Assembly (NCBI RefSeq): GCF_013410565.1
Contig: NZ_JACCFO010000001.1
Span: forward strand, 4,340,001 to 4,404,000
DNA from: Streptomonospora nanhaiensis
GTDB taxonomy: Bacteria; Actinomycetota; Actinomycetes; Streptosporangiales; Streptosporangiaceae
Reading direction: 5' to 3'
Length of the DNA stretch: 64,000 nucleotides
Positions within the stretch are counted from its first letter, which is position 1, and every line of letters starts with the position of its first letter. The notes under the pieces were generated by a model. It saw only the letters and a list, made by a program, of their open reading frames with translations, was not told the DNA's origin and searched no databases. The position numbers and the translations under genes are program-made. Of this stretch, positions 51,440-63,405 are shown piece after piece.

Positions 51440-53821
51440 GTGTCGTCCTCCCGTACCGCATCGCCGCTCCTCGAAGGTCTGAACGCCCCGCAGCGCGAAG
51501 CCGTCACCCACGCCGGCAGCCCGCTGCTGATCGTCGCCGGGGCCGGCTCCGGAAAGACCAGGGTGCTCACCCACCGCATCGCCTACCTGCTCGCCGAACG
51601 CGGCGTGCGCCCGGGCGAGGTGCTGGCGATCACCTTCACCAACAAGGCCGCCGCCGAGATGAAGGAGCGCATCGAGGCGCTGCTGGGCGGGCGCGTGGCC
51701 AACGCCATGTGGGTCATGACGTTCCACTCGGCGTGCGTGCGGATCCTGCGCCGCGAGGCCGGGCGCCTGGGCTACCCCAGCAGCTTCACCATCTACGACG
51801 CCGCCGACTCCCGCCGGCTGATGCAGCTGGTGTGCAAGGAGCTGGACCTCGACCCCAAGCGGTTCCCGCCCAAGTCGTTCTCCGCGCAGGTCTCCAACCT
51901 GAAGAACGAGCTTGTCGACTACGACACCTTCAGCGAGCAGGCGCAGAGCGCCCAGGACAAGAAGCTCGCCGAGGCCTACACGCTCTACCAGCGGCGGCTG
52001 CACGAGGCCGGCGCCATGGACTTCGACGACCTGATCATGATCACGGTCAACCTGCTCCAGATGTTCCCCGAGGTCGCCGAGCACTACCGGCGCCGGTTCC
52101 GGCACGTCATGGTCGACGAGTACCAGGACACCAACCACGCCCAGTACGAACTCGTCCGGCTCCTCGTCGGCGAGGACACCCCCGGTGCCGCCGTGCCCGC
52201 CTCGGAGCTGTGCGTGGTCGGCGACGCCGACCAGTCCATCTACGCCTTCCGCGGCGCCACCATCCGCAACATCCTGGAGTTCGAGCGCGACTACCCCCAG
52301 GCCCGCACCATCCTGCTGGAGCAGAACTACCGCTCCACGCAGACCATCCTGTCCGCGGCCAACGCCGTCATCGAGCGCAATTCCGACCGCCCGCCCAAGA
52401 ACCTGTGGTCGGAGCAGGGGCACGGCCCCGCGATCGTCGGCTACGTCGCCGACAACGAGCACGACGAGGCCGCGTTCGTCGTCCAGGAGATCGACCGGCT
52501 GACCGACGACGGCGCCTGCTCCCCCGGCCAGGTGGCGGTCTTCTACCGCACCAACGCCCAGTCGCGCGTGTTCGAGGACGTGTTCATCCGCACCGGCCTG
52601 CCCTACCGCATCGTCGGCGGCGTGCGCTTCTACGAGCGCAAGGAGATCCGCGACATCCTCGCCTACCTCCGGGTGATCGCCAACCCCGAGGACACCGTCA
52701 GCCTGCGCCGGATCCTCAACGTCCCCAAGCGGGGCATCGGCGACCGCGCCGAGGAGACCATCGAGCTGTTCGCGGCCCGCGAGCGCATCTCCTTCGCCCG
52801 CGCCCTGCGCCGGGCCGAGGACGCCGTGCCGGTGCTGGCCACCCGCTCCCTCAACGCCATCCGCGACTTCGTCGCGCTGCTGGACGAACTCCGCGAGATC
52901 GCCGAGGAGGGCTCGCCCGCCGAGATCGTCGAGGCGGTCCTGGAGCGCACCGGCTACCTGTCGGAACTGGCCAACTCCAAGGACATCCAGGACGAGAGCC
53001 GGGTGGAGAACCTGGAGGAGTTCGTCGAGGTCGCCCGCGAGTTCGAGAGCACCTTCACCGGCCCGCTCTACGCCGAGGACGAGGACGCCGACATCGCCCA
53101 GGCGGAGTCCGGCGAGGCGGCGCCCCCGGCGGAGCGCACCGGTGGCACCGGTGGCACCGAAGGAGCCCAGGACGGCGCGGGCGACGGCCCGCGGCCCGAG
53201 GCGCCCGAGCCGACCCTGGTCGACTTCCTGGAGCAGATCTCCCTGGTGGCCGACACCGACCAGATCCCCGACGCCGACGACAGCGGCGGCGTCGTGACGC
53301 TGATGACCCTGCACTCGGCCAAGGGTCTGGAGTTCCCCGTCGTCTTCCTCACCGGCCTGGAGGACGGCGTCTTCCCGCACATGCGGACCCTGGGCGAGAA
53401 GTCCGAACTGGAGGAGGAGCGCCGCCTGGCCTACGTCGGCATCACCCGCGCCCAGGAGCGGCTGTACCTCACCCGCTCGGCCGTGCGCAGCGCGTGGGGC
53501 GCACCGTCGTTCAACCCCCCGTCGCGCTTCCTGGACGAGGTCCCGGCCGAGCTGATCGACTGGCGCCGCGCGCAGTCGTCCATGGCCGCCGCAGCGCCGC
53601 GCCGCCGCGTCGAACCCCCCTCGCGCAGAGCCGCCACGGGGGCGAGCGCAAACGTGCCGTCGCTGTCCCCGGGCGACAAGGTCACCCACGACTCCTTCGG
53701 CCTGGGCACGGTGCTGCTGGTGGACGGCGTCGGCGACAAGACCAAGGCGCGCATCGACTTCGGCGCCGACATCGGCGAGAAGGACTTCCTGGTGAAGTAC
53801 GCGCCGATCGAGAAGCTGTGA
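51440..53821 (+). CDS. pcrA: UvrD/PcrA-type ATP-dependent DNA helicase
   Basis: 3'-5' superfamily 1 helicase of 793 residues for nucleotide excision repair and replication-fork clearing. Motif I is AGAGSGKT near residue 38; further motifs are AITFTNKAAAEMKER (Ia), VMVDEYQDTNHAQYEL (II, DEXX), GDADQSIYAFRGA (III) and LEQNYRSTQTIL (IV). VTLMTLHSAKGLEFPVVFLTG is motif V and ERRLAYVGITRAQERLYL motif VI. A Gly/Ala/Glu-rich insert (~550-590) interrupts the 2B/2A region, as in other actinobacterial UvrD1. The C-terminus has a Tudor-like PcrA tail (GDKVTHDSFGLGTVLLVDG) that may contact RNA polymerase. Likely leaderless GTG start. The frame extends far upstream but is a shadow. Confidence 0.95.
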   Translation: MSSSRTASPLLEGLNAPQREAVTHAGSPLLIVAGAGSGKTRVLTHRIAYLLAERGVRPGEVLAITFTNKAAAEMKERIEALLGGRVANAMWVMTFHSACVRILRREAGRLGYPSSFTIYDAADSRRLMQLVCKELDLDPKRFPPKSFSAQVSNLKNELVDYDTFSEQAQSAQDKKLAEAYTLYQRRLHEAGAMDFDDLIMITVNLLQMFPEVAEHYRRRFRHVMVDEYQDTNHAQYELVRLLVGEDTPGAAVPASELCVVGDADQSIYAFRGATIRNILEFERDYPQARTILLEQNYRSTQTILSAANAVIERNSDRPPKNLWSEQGHGPAIVGYVADNEHDEAAFVVQEIDRLTDDGACSPGQVAVFYRTNAQSRVFEDVFIRTGLPYRIVGGVRFYERKEIRDILAYLRVIANPEDTVSLRRILNVPKRGIGDRAEETIELFAARERISFARALRRAEDAVPVLATRSLNAIRDFVALLDELREIAEEGSPAEIVEAVLERTGYLSELANSKDIQDESRVENLEEFVEVAREFESTFTGPLYAEDEDADIAQAESGEAAPPAERTGGTGGTEGAQDGAGDGPRPEAPEPTLVDFLEQISLVADTDQIPDADDSGGVVTLMTLHSAKGLEFPVVFLTGLEDGVFPHMRTLGEKSELEEERRLAYVGITRAQERLYLTRSAVRSAWGAPSFNPPSRFLDEVPAELIDWRRAQSSMAAAAPRRRVEPPSRRAATGASANVPSLSPGDKVTHDSFGLGTVLLVDGVGDKTKARIDFGADIGEKDFLVKYAPIEKL

Positions 53822-53822
53822 G

Positions 53823-53856
53823 GCCGCGCCGCCCCGGCGGGCCGGGGCGGCGCGGC
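53823..53856. terminator. Bidirectional terminator hairpin after helicase gene
   Basis: GCCGCGCCGCCCCGGC (53823-53838) is perfectly complementary to 53841-53856 across GG, giving a 16-bp stem (fewer with a real loop). It lies between the convergent helicase and aldo/keto reductase genes. Confidence 0.6.
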
Positions 53857-53869
53857 GACCGGCCGCCGG

Positions 53870-54739
53870 TCAGCCGATCGCGTCAAGCTCGGCGAGGTCC
53901 TCGGCCGACAGCGTGAGACCCGCGCCGGCGGCGTTCTCACGCAGGTGCGCAACCGACGAGGTGCCGGGGATCAGCAGGATGTTCGGCGACCGGTGCAGCA
54001 GCCAGGCCAGGGCCACCGACATCGGTGCCGCGTCCAGCCGGGCCGCCACCGCCGAAAGCGCCGAGGACTGGAGTGGGGTGAACCCGCCCAGCGGGAAGAA
54101 GGGCACATAGGCGACGCCGTCGGCGGCGAGTTCGTCGATCAGCTTGTCGTCGTGGCGGTGGGCGAGGTTGTACATGTTCTGCACGCAGACGATCGGCGCG
54201 ATCGCCCGCGCCTCGGCGACCTGCTCGGCCGTCGCGTTGCTCACGCCCAGGTGCCGGATCAGCCCCTGCCGCTGGAGCTCGACCAGCGCCTCCAACGGCT
54301 CGGCCGGCGAGCCGGGCTGGGGCCCCCGGGCGTCGCCGAGCCGCAGGTTGACCAGGTCGAGTACGTCCAGCCCGAGGGTTTCAAGGTCCTCGTATACGGC
54401 GCGGCGCACGTCCTCGGGCGTCCGGGCCGGCGGCCAGCCGCCCTGCTCGTCGCGGATCGCGCCGACCTTGGTCGCGATGCGCAGCGAGTCGGGGTAGGGG
54501 TGCAGGGCCTCCCGGATCAGCCGGTTGGTGACGCGCGGTCCGTAGGCGCCGCTCGTGTCGATGTGGGTGATGCCGAGGTCGACGGCCTCGCGGAGCACGG
54601 CGATCGCGCCGTCGTGGTCGGCGGGCGGCCCCATGACGCCGGGGCCGGCGAGCTGCATGGCGCCGTAGCCGAAGCGGGTGACGGTCAGGTCGCCCAGGGA
54701 CCAGGTGCCGCCGGGAAGCGAGGTGGGGAGCGAGGTCAT
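53870..54739 (-). CDS. Aldo/keto reductase
   Basis: NADPH-dependent oxidoreductase of 289 residues with the (beta/alpha)8 AKR fold. The tetrad is recognisable: DTSGAYG supplies D and Y, IATKVG the catalytic K, and the fourth residue, usually histidine, lies in DLVNLRLGD, where the expected H is replaced by N. The C-terminal PGTSSVAHLRENAAGA is the NADP-binding loop. The missing histidine suggests altered chemistry or an atypical clade (often annotated oxidoreductase YdbC-like). Start ATG 54739 with GGACG before it. Divergent from an HxlR regulator gene with repeats between them, an arrangement typical of electrophile-stress reductases. Confidence 0.88.
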   Translation of the reverse strand: MTSLPTSLPGGTWSLGDLTVTRFGYGAMQLAGPGVMGPPADHDGAIAVLREAVDLGITHIDTSGAYGPRVTNRLIREALHPYPDSLRIATKVGAIRDEQGGWPPARTPEDVRRAVYEDLETLGLDVLDLVNLRLGDARGPQPGSPAEPLEALVELQRQGLIRHLGVSNATAEQVAEARAIAPIVCVQNMYNLAHRHDDKLIDELAADGVAYVPFFPLGGFTPLQSSALSAVAARLDAAPMSVALAWLLHRSPNILLIPGTSSVAHLRENAAGAGLTLSAEDLAELDAIG

Positions 54740-54809
54740 TCCAACGTCCTTCGTCGTGGGTTGTCCGGCCCGTGGTGCACAACGGATGGCTGCCAGTATG
54801 GGAGGGGAG

Positions 54810-54851
54810 CTTCCCATCGGGAAGTAGGCACCTGAAAGTGCGTAAGGCACC
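54810..54851. promoter_or_regulatory. Candidate HxlR operator region
   Basis: CTTCCC (54810-54815) and GGGAAG (54819-54824) form a perfect inverted repeat around ATC. Two direct copies of AGGCACC follow at 54826-54832 and 54845-54851. They lie between the divergent reductase and HxlR genes. Confidence 0.5.
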
Positions 54852-54874
54852 AACGGGAGTGTGAGGAGCGGTCC

Positions 54875-55330
54875 ATGGTGACGACGACGGCGGCCCAGAG
54901 GAGGGCGCGGGCCAAGGCGGAGTACAACGCCTTCATGGCGGAGTGCCCCAGCCGCAAGCTGCTCGACCGGATCTCCGACAAGTGGGTCGCCCTGGTCCTG
55001 GCCGCCTTGGGCGGCGACGGCCTGCGCCGAGAGGACGCCGACCACGTCGGCGGTCCTCGGGCGATGCGCTACTCGGAGCTGGCCCGCCTGCTGGCCGGCG
55101 TCAGCCAGAAGATGCTCACGCAGACGCTGCGTGCGCTGGAGCGGGACGGCCTCGTCACCCGCACCGCGACGCCGACGGTCCCCGTCACGGTCTCCTACGA
55201 GCTGACCGACCTCGGGGTCTCGCTGTACACGACGATGCGCGGCCTCAAGGTCTGGGCCGAGAGCCACATGGACGACGTGCTCGCCAACCGAGCGGCGCAT
55301 GACGCGCGCGAGAACGAGGTGGACCAGTAG
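54875..55330 (+). CDS. HxlR-family transcriptional regulator
   Basis: Winged-helix regulator of 151 residues. The core has ECPSRKLLDRISDKWVALVLAAL (with the conserved cysteine at residue 24 used in redox sensing by some HxlR/YodB proteins), ELARLLAGVSQKMLTQTLRALERDGLVTR (recognition helix) and VSYELTDLGVSLYTTMRGLKVWAESH. An insert GGDGLRREDADHVGGPRA enlarges the first loop. ATG 54875 is preceded by GAGGAG. Divergent from the aldo/keto reductase, which it likely represses until an electrophile is sensed. Upstream of the rRNA operon but not related to it. Confidence 0.9.
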   Translation: MVTTTAAQRRARAKAEYNAFMAECPSRKLLDRISDKWVALVLAALGGDGLRREDADHVGGPRAMRYSELARLLAGVSQKMLTQTLRALERDGLVTRTATPTVPVTVSYELTDLGVSLYTTMRGLKVWAESHMDDVLANRAAHDARENEVDQ

Positions 55331-55385
55331 GTGGGGGAGCGGAGGCCCGCGTCATGGAGACCGGACGCGGGCGGGCTCGCGGAAG

Positions 55386-55417
55386 CTGTCACGAGCACTG
55401 CCGGAAGCCGGTAAGCT
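55386..55417 (+). promoter_or_regulatory. Putative rrn promoter P1 (repeat-marked)
   Basis: CTGTCACGAGCACT at 55386-55399 is followed by TAAGCT at 55412-55417. The same 14-mer recurs exactly at 55488 in front of TAGAGT, so it is probably the upstream half of a duplicated rRNA promoter. Confidence 0.45.
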
Positions 55418-55487
55418 TCTCAACACCGACCGAACGAAGCTGGCGGTTACGCCTGCGTCGGAAGTCGGTCGCCTCCACTCCGACTGA

Positions 55488-55520
55488 CTGTCACGAGCAC
55501 TCGGGACAAGCGGGTAGAGT
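55488..55520 (+). promoter_or_regulatory. Putative rrn promoter P2 (repeat-marked)
   Basis: Exact second copy of CTGTCACGAGCACT (55488-55501) with TAGAGT at 55515-55520, 102 bp downstream of P1. The preserved repeat-to-hexamer distance (within one base) supports tandem promoters. Confidence 0.5.
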
Positions 55521-55766
55521 AGAGAGCACAACAAAGCGGAAACGCGGAGATTGATCCGCCCCGTGGGGGAAGAGCCTTTGCGGGCCTGCCGATTGAGTGG
55601 GTTCGGGGTTTGTACCCGGTGAGCGGTTGCTTCTTGAGAACTCAACAGCGCGTGTATGACATTCTTTGTGCCATGTTTGTTTTGGCCCCGTTGAACACCC
55701 TCGGGTGTTCGGGGTTCCTTTGATGGGTCCGCCCTGTGTGGGTGGGCCGGTCAGGATTGAAGACCT
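55521..55766 (+). other. rRNA leader with boxA-like element and hairpin
   Basis: TTGCTTCTTGAGAACTCAAC (from 55627) is the conserved actinobacterial rrn leader/boxA-like block. A perfect hairpin, GAACACCC (55693-55700) with GGGTGTTC (55703-55710), precedes the 16S start. No protein gene. Confidence 0.55.
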
Positions 55767-60681
<4,915 letters not shown>

Positions 60682-60760
60682 GCCATGGATGCTGGGTGTT
60701 CGCGCACACTGTTCATTGTTTTCCCTGGGCCTGCTTTGTTGGTGGGTGTGGGGGTTGGGT

Positions 60761-60877
60761 TTGCGGTGGTTATGGTGGGAGGGTCACACCCGGTCTCTTT
60801 CCGAACCCGGTCGTTAAGCCTCTTTACGCTGATGGTACTGCCCTGTTGTGGGGTGGGAGAGTAGGTTGCTGCCGCAA
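60761..60877 (+). rRNA. rrf: 5S ribosomal RNA
   Basis: 117 nt. Terminal stem TTGCGG (60761) pairs with CCGCAA (60872-60877). Inside are ACACCCGGTCTCTTTCCGAACCCGG, GATGGTACTGCCC and GGGAGAGTAGG, all canonical 5S elements. It lies 79 bp after 23S. Confidence 0.95.
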
Positions 60878-60885
60878 TTCACTTT

Positions 60886-60920
60886 GGGGGGACTCCTGTA
60901 TAAGGAGTCCCCCCTTTTTT
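60886..60920 (+). terminator. rrn intrinsic terminator
   Basis: GGGGGGACTCCT (60886-60897) pairs perfectly with AGGAGTCCCCCC (60903-60914) around GTATA, followed by six T (60915-60920). A textbook rho-independent terminator eight bases after 5S, and the clearest one with a T-tract in the window. Confidence 0.92.
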
Positions 60921-61090
60921 ATGCCCAAGAACGACCTATCCGTTTTGCGGCCTCCGTGCCCGTGAACGGGATTGCGCACACGCATTCCACATTCCTGGCC
61001 GTCGGTGGCCGATTGCCGAGGCCGCGCCCCCCGACAACGGGCCCGCGTGCGAAGATGAGCGCGTCATCACCTCTCTGATGCGCGGGATGT

Positions 61091-61795
61091 ATGGACACAC
61101 CAGCGGGCACACCCCGAGGTACCGGCCGGCTGCGCGCTGACGCGCGCCGCAACCGCGATCTCATTGTCAGAGCCGCCGCGTCCTTGTTCGCGGAGCGGGG
61201 ACTCGACGCTCCCATGGAGGACATCGCGCGCAGGGCCGGCGTCGGCGTGGGCACGCTCTACCGGCGGTTCCCCGACCGGGAGAGCCTGATCGCGGCCATA
61301 GCCGAGAGCACGTTCGAGGCCGTCCTGGAGCGGGTGCGCGTGGCGGTCGCCGAGGAGCCGGACGCCTGGGGCGCTCTGACCCGGTTCCTCCACCACTCCC
61401 TGGAACTGCGGCTGAGCCTGCGGTTCTCGCTGTCCTCCGCCGGTGCTCAGGCCTTGGCGCGGAGTGTGGAGAGCCGGCAGGCGGGGCGCGGGCTGGCCGA
61501 GATCCTGTCGGAGCTGGTGCGCCGGGCCCAGGCCGAAGGCTCCCTGCGGCCGGACGTCGACGTCGGCGACGTCCTCGTGCTCCTGGCCGGGATCCTGACC
61601 TCCCCGCACGCCTTCGCCGACGACGGGCGCGGGGACATCGCCAACCGCTACATCACCCTCATCCTCGACGGACTGCGCGCGCCCGGCGCCAGCAGGCTTC
61701 CAGGGCGGCCGCAGTCGTTCTTTGACGTGCGGCCCTTCCTCAAGGCGCGGCCCGGCGAGGCCCGCGGACCGGGCGGCGACCCCGAGCGGCCCTGA
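61091..61795 (+). CDS. TetR-family transcriptional regulator
   Basis: Regulator of 234 residues. N-terminal HTH at ~15-62: LRADARRNRDLIVRAAASLFAERGLDAPMEDIARRAGVGVGTLYRRFPDRESLI, with AGVGVGTLYRRF as recognition helix. The C-terminal ligand-binding domain is alpha-helical, ending in a proline/arginine tail. ATG 61091 follows a weak GGGA; an upstream promoter is not obvious. Convergent with the HxlR gene after 38 bp. No target gene can be read from context; autoregulation is likely. Confidence 0.9.
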   Translation: MDTPAGTPRGTGRLRADARRNRDLIVRAAASLFAERGLDAPMEDIARRAGVGVGTLYRRFPDRESLIAAIAESTFEAVLERVRVAVAEEPDAWGALTRFLHHSLELRLSLRFSLSSAGAQALARSVESRQAGRGLAEILSELVRRAQAEGSLRPDVDVGDVLVLLAGILTSPHAFADDGRGDIANRYITLILDGLRAPGASRLPGRPQSFFDVRPFLKARPGEARGPGGDPERP

Positions 61796-61833
61796 CCGGC
61801 CCCGGCCGGGCGCGCGGTACCCCGTACCCCCGT

Positions 61834-62340
61834 CTACTCCCGGAGCGGGGTTTCTCCCCCTCCGCGCTCATCGCCCTCCGCCGGCTCCTCCCGGCGCAAC
61901 CGGGCCCGCTCCTGCGCCTCCGCGACCTCGTCTCCGTGTTCGGCCGCCCACGCGGCCAGTGCCGCCAGCGGTTCCATGATGGTCTGGCCGAGGGGCGTCA
62001 ACCCGTACTCCACCCTCGGCGGCGCCTCGGCATAGGCCGTCCGCTCCACCAGACCGGAGTCGGCCAGGCGCCGGAGGGTCTGGTTGAGCACCTTGGCACT
62101 GATCCCGCCGATCTCCTCGCGCAGTTCACCCGGGCGGCGCGGGCCCGTGCGCAGGCCGAAGAGGACAACGCTGTTCCAGGTATGGGTGAACAGGTCGAAG
62201 GCGAGCCGGGCCCGGCAGTCCGCGAGGAACGGCTGGTCCAGGCGTGCCGCCGGCTCGTGCGCGCCCCAGGCCGCGTGGCCCGCCTCCGGGTGGGGCCGGT
62301 GGTCGCCCGCCGCCCCTGCCGCCCCCGTGGTGTCCGCCAC
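61834..62340 (-). CDS. HxlR-family transcriptional regulator (second)
   Basis: Regulator of 168 residues. N-terminal ~30 residues are flexible; the winged helix has FLADCRARLAFDLFTHTWNSVVLFGLRTG (with the conserved cysteine), ISAKVLNQTLRRLADSGLVERT and VEYGLTPLGQTIMEPLAALAAWAAEH. GTG 62340 has GGGGAGGG with an eight-to-nine-base spacer and is preferred to an ATG at 62439, whose extra 33 residues are low-complexity. Divergent from an F420-type reductase gene; ACCGATCGGT lies in the shared spacer. Likely represses that gene, sensing electrophile or redox stress. Acidic C-terminal tail. Confidence 0.88.
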   Translation of the reverse strand: MADTTGAAGAAGDHRPHPEAGHAAWGAHEPAARLDQPFLADCRARLAFDLFTHTWNSVVLFGLRTGPRRPGELREEIGGISAKVLNQTLRRLADSGLVERTAYAEAPPRVEYGLTPLGQTIMEPLAALAAWAAEHGDEVAEAQERARLRREEPAEGDERGGGETPLRE

Positions 62341-62459
62341 CTTGTTCGCCCTCCCCGCCCCTCCCCGCCCCTCGGCCGGTGCCCCGGCCCGGCCGCTCCG
62401 CGCGTCGGCGGCGTTCCCGCCCGCTCCGACACCAGGCAAGTAAACAGCACCCGATGAGT

Positions 62460-62469
62460 ACCGATCGGT
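62460..62469. promoter_or_regulatory. Perfect palindrome between divergent HxlR and reductase genes
   Basis: ACCGATCGGT is a 10-bp perfect palindrome, 120 bp upstream of the HxlR start and 82 bp upstream of the reductase start, in the AT-richer centre of the spacer. Candidate HxlR operator. Confidence 0.4.
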
Positions 62470-62550
62470 GTCCGTCGTCCTCCCTACGCTCGCTGCCGAG
62501 CGGTCGGCGCTTCAGCAGCCGGCCCGGCAACGGAAGGTGAGGTCACGGCC

Positions 62551-63237
62551 ATGCGGATCGGAGTCATCGGTACCGGTGGGATGGCGGAGGCGCTGGGCGG
62601 GGGATGGGCCGCCGCCGGGCACGCCGTGCTGTTCGGCGGGCGCGGCCCCGAACGGGCCGAGGCGCTCGCCGCGCGCGTGGGCGGTGCGGCGCGGGCGGGC
62701 ACCCCGGCGGAGGCCGCGGCCTTCGGGTCGGTGGTGCTGCTCGCGGTGCCCTACGCGGCGGCCCTGAGCGCGCTCGGCGCCCTGGGCGCGGCTGAGGGCG
62801 CCCTTCGGGGCCGGGTCCTCATCGACTGCGTGAACCCGGTGGCGACGGCCGCCTTCACCCTCGCGACCGACGACGGCGGTCCGTCGCTGGCGCGCCGGAT
62901 CGCCGACGCGGCCCCCGGCGCGCACGTCGTCAAGGCGTTCACGCTGTGCCCGGCGGACGTGTGGCGCACACTTCGCGAGACCCCCGGCGGCGCCGCGCCG
63001 CACGTGCCGCTGTGCGGGGACTCCGCCGACGCTTTGGCCGTCGCCGGCGGGCTCGTGCGCGACCTCGGCGCGACACCGGTCCCCGCCGGGAGCCTGGAGC
63101 GCGCCGGCCTGGTGGAGGCCGCGGCCGCGTTCGCGATCGGGTTGTACGCCTCCGGGAACGACCCGCGCCTGGTCTTCGCGGCACCGGACGCGGCGCCGCC
63201 GCCGCGGGCGCAGCCGCGCACGACGGTCGCCGACTGA
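62551..63237 (+). CDS. NADP-binding oxidoreductase, F420-dependent NADP reductase-like
   Basis: Rossmann-fold protein of 228 residues of the NADP oxidoreductase/F420-dependent group (PF03807 type). GVIGTGGMAEALGGGW at residues 4-19 is the dinucleotide motif, and FGGRGPERAEAL at ~28-40 carries the arginines that select NADP over NAD. LIDCVNPVAT and VVKAFTLCPADVWRTL follow as in F420H2:NADP+ reductases (Fno), which use coenzyme F420, abundant in actinomycetes. The usual GTG-NMG variant here is GTGGMAE. The length is normal. Divergent from an HxlR regulator. The protein could equally act on another small substrate. Confidence 0.85.
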   Translation: MRIGVIGTGGMAEALGGGWAAAGHAVLFGGRGPERAEALAARVGGAARAGTPAEAAAFGSVVLLAVPYAAALSALGALGAAEGALRGRVLIDCVNPVATAAFTLATDDGGPSLARRIADAAPGAHVVKAFTLCPADVWRTLRETPGGAAPHVPLCGDSADALAVAGGLVRDLGATPVPAGSLERAGLVEAAAAFAIGLYASGNDPRLVFAAPDAAPPPRAQPRTTVAD

Positions 63238-63405
63238 GGCGGTCCGGGGCCGGCGGGCGCTCGGCCCGCGGTGTGGACCCACATCAACCCGTGCGGCCGG
63301 TCCGCCCCGGACACCGGCCGGCCCCCGGGCCCGGCCGGCCGTGGCCGGTGAACCGGGGCCCGTGCCAGGGGCTGGTGCGTTGCGGTTTCGGTCGCGGCCG
63401 GAGGA
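63238..63405. other. GC-rich convergent intergenic region
   Basis: No gene is seen. GGCCGG/CCGGCC-rich repeats around 63316-63352 can fold into a hairpin between the convergent reductase and TetR genes. Confidence 0.4.
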
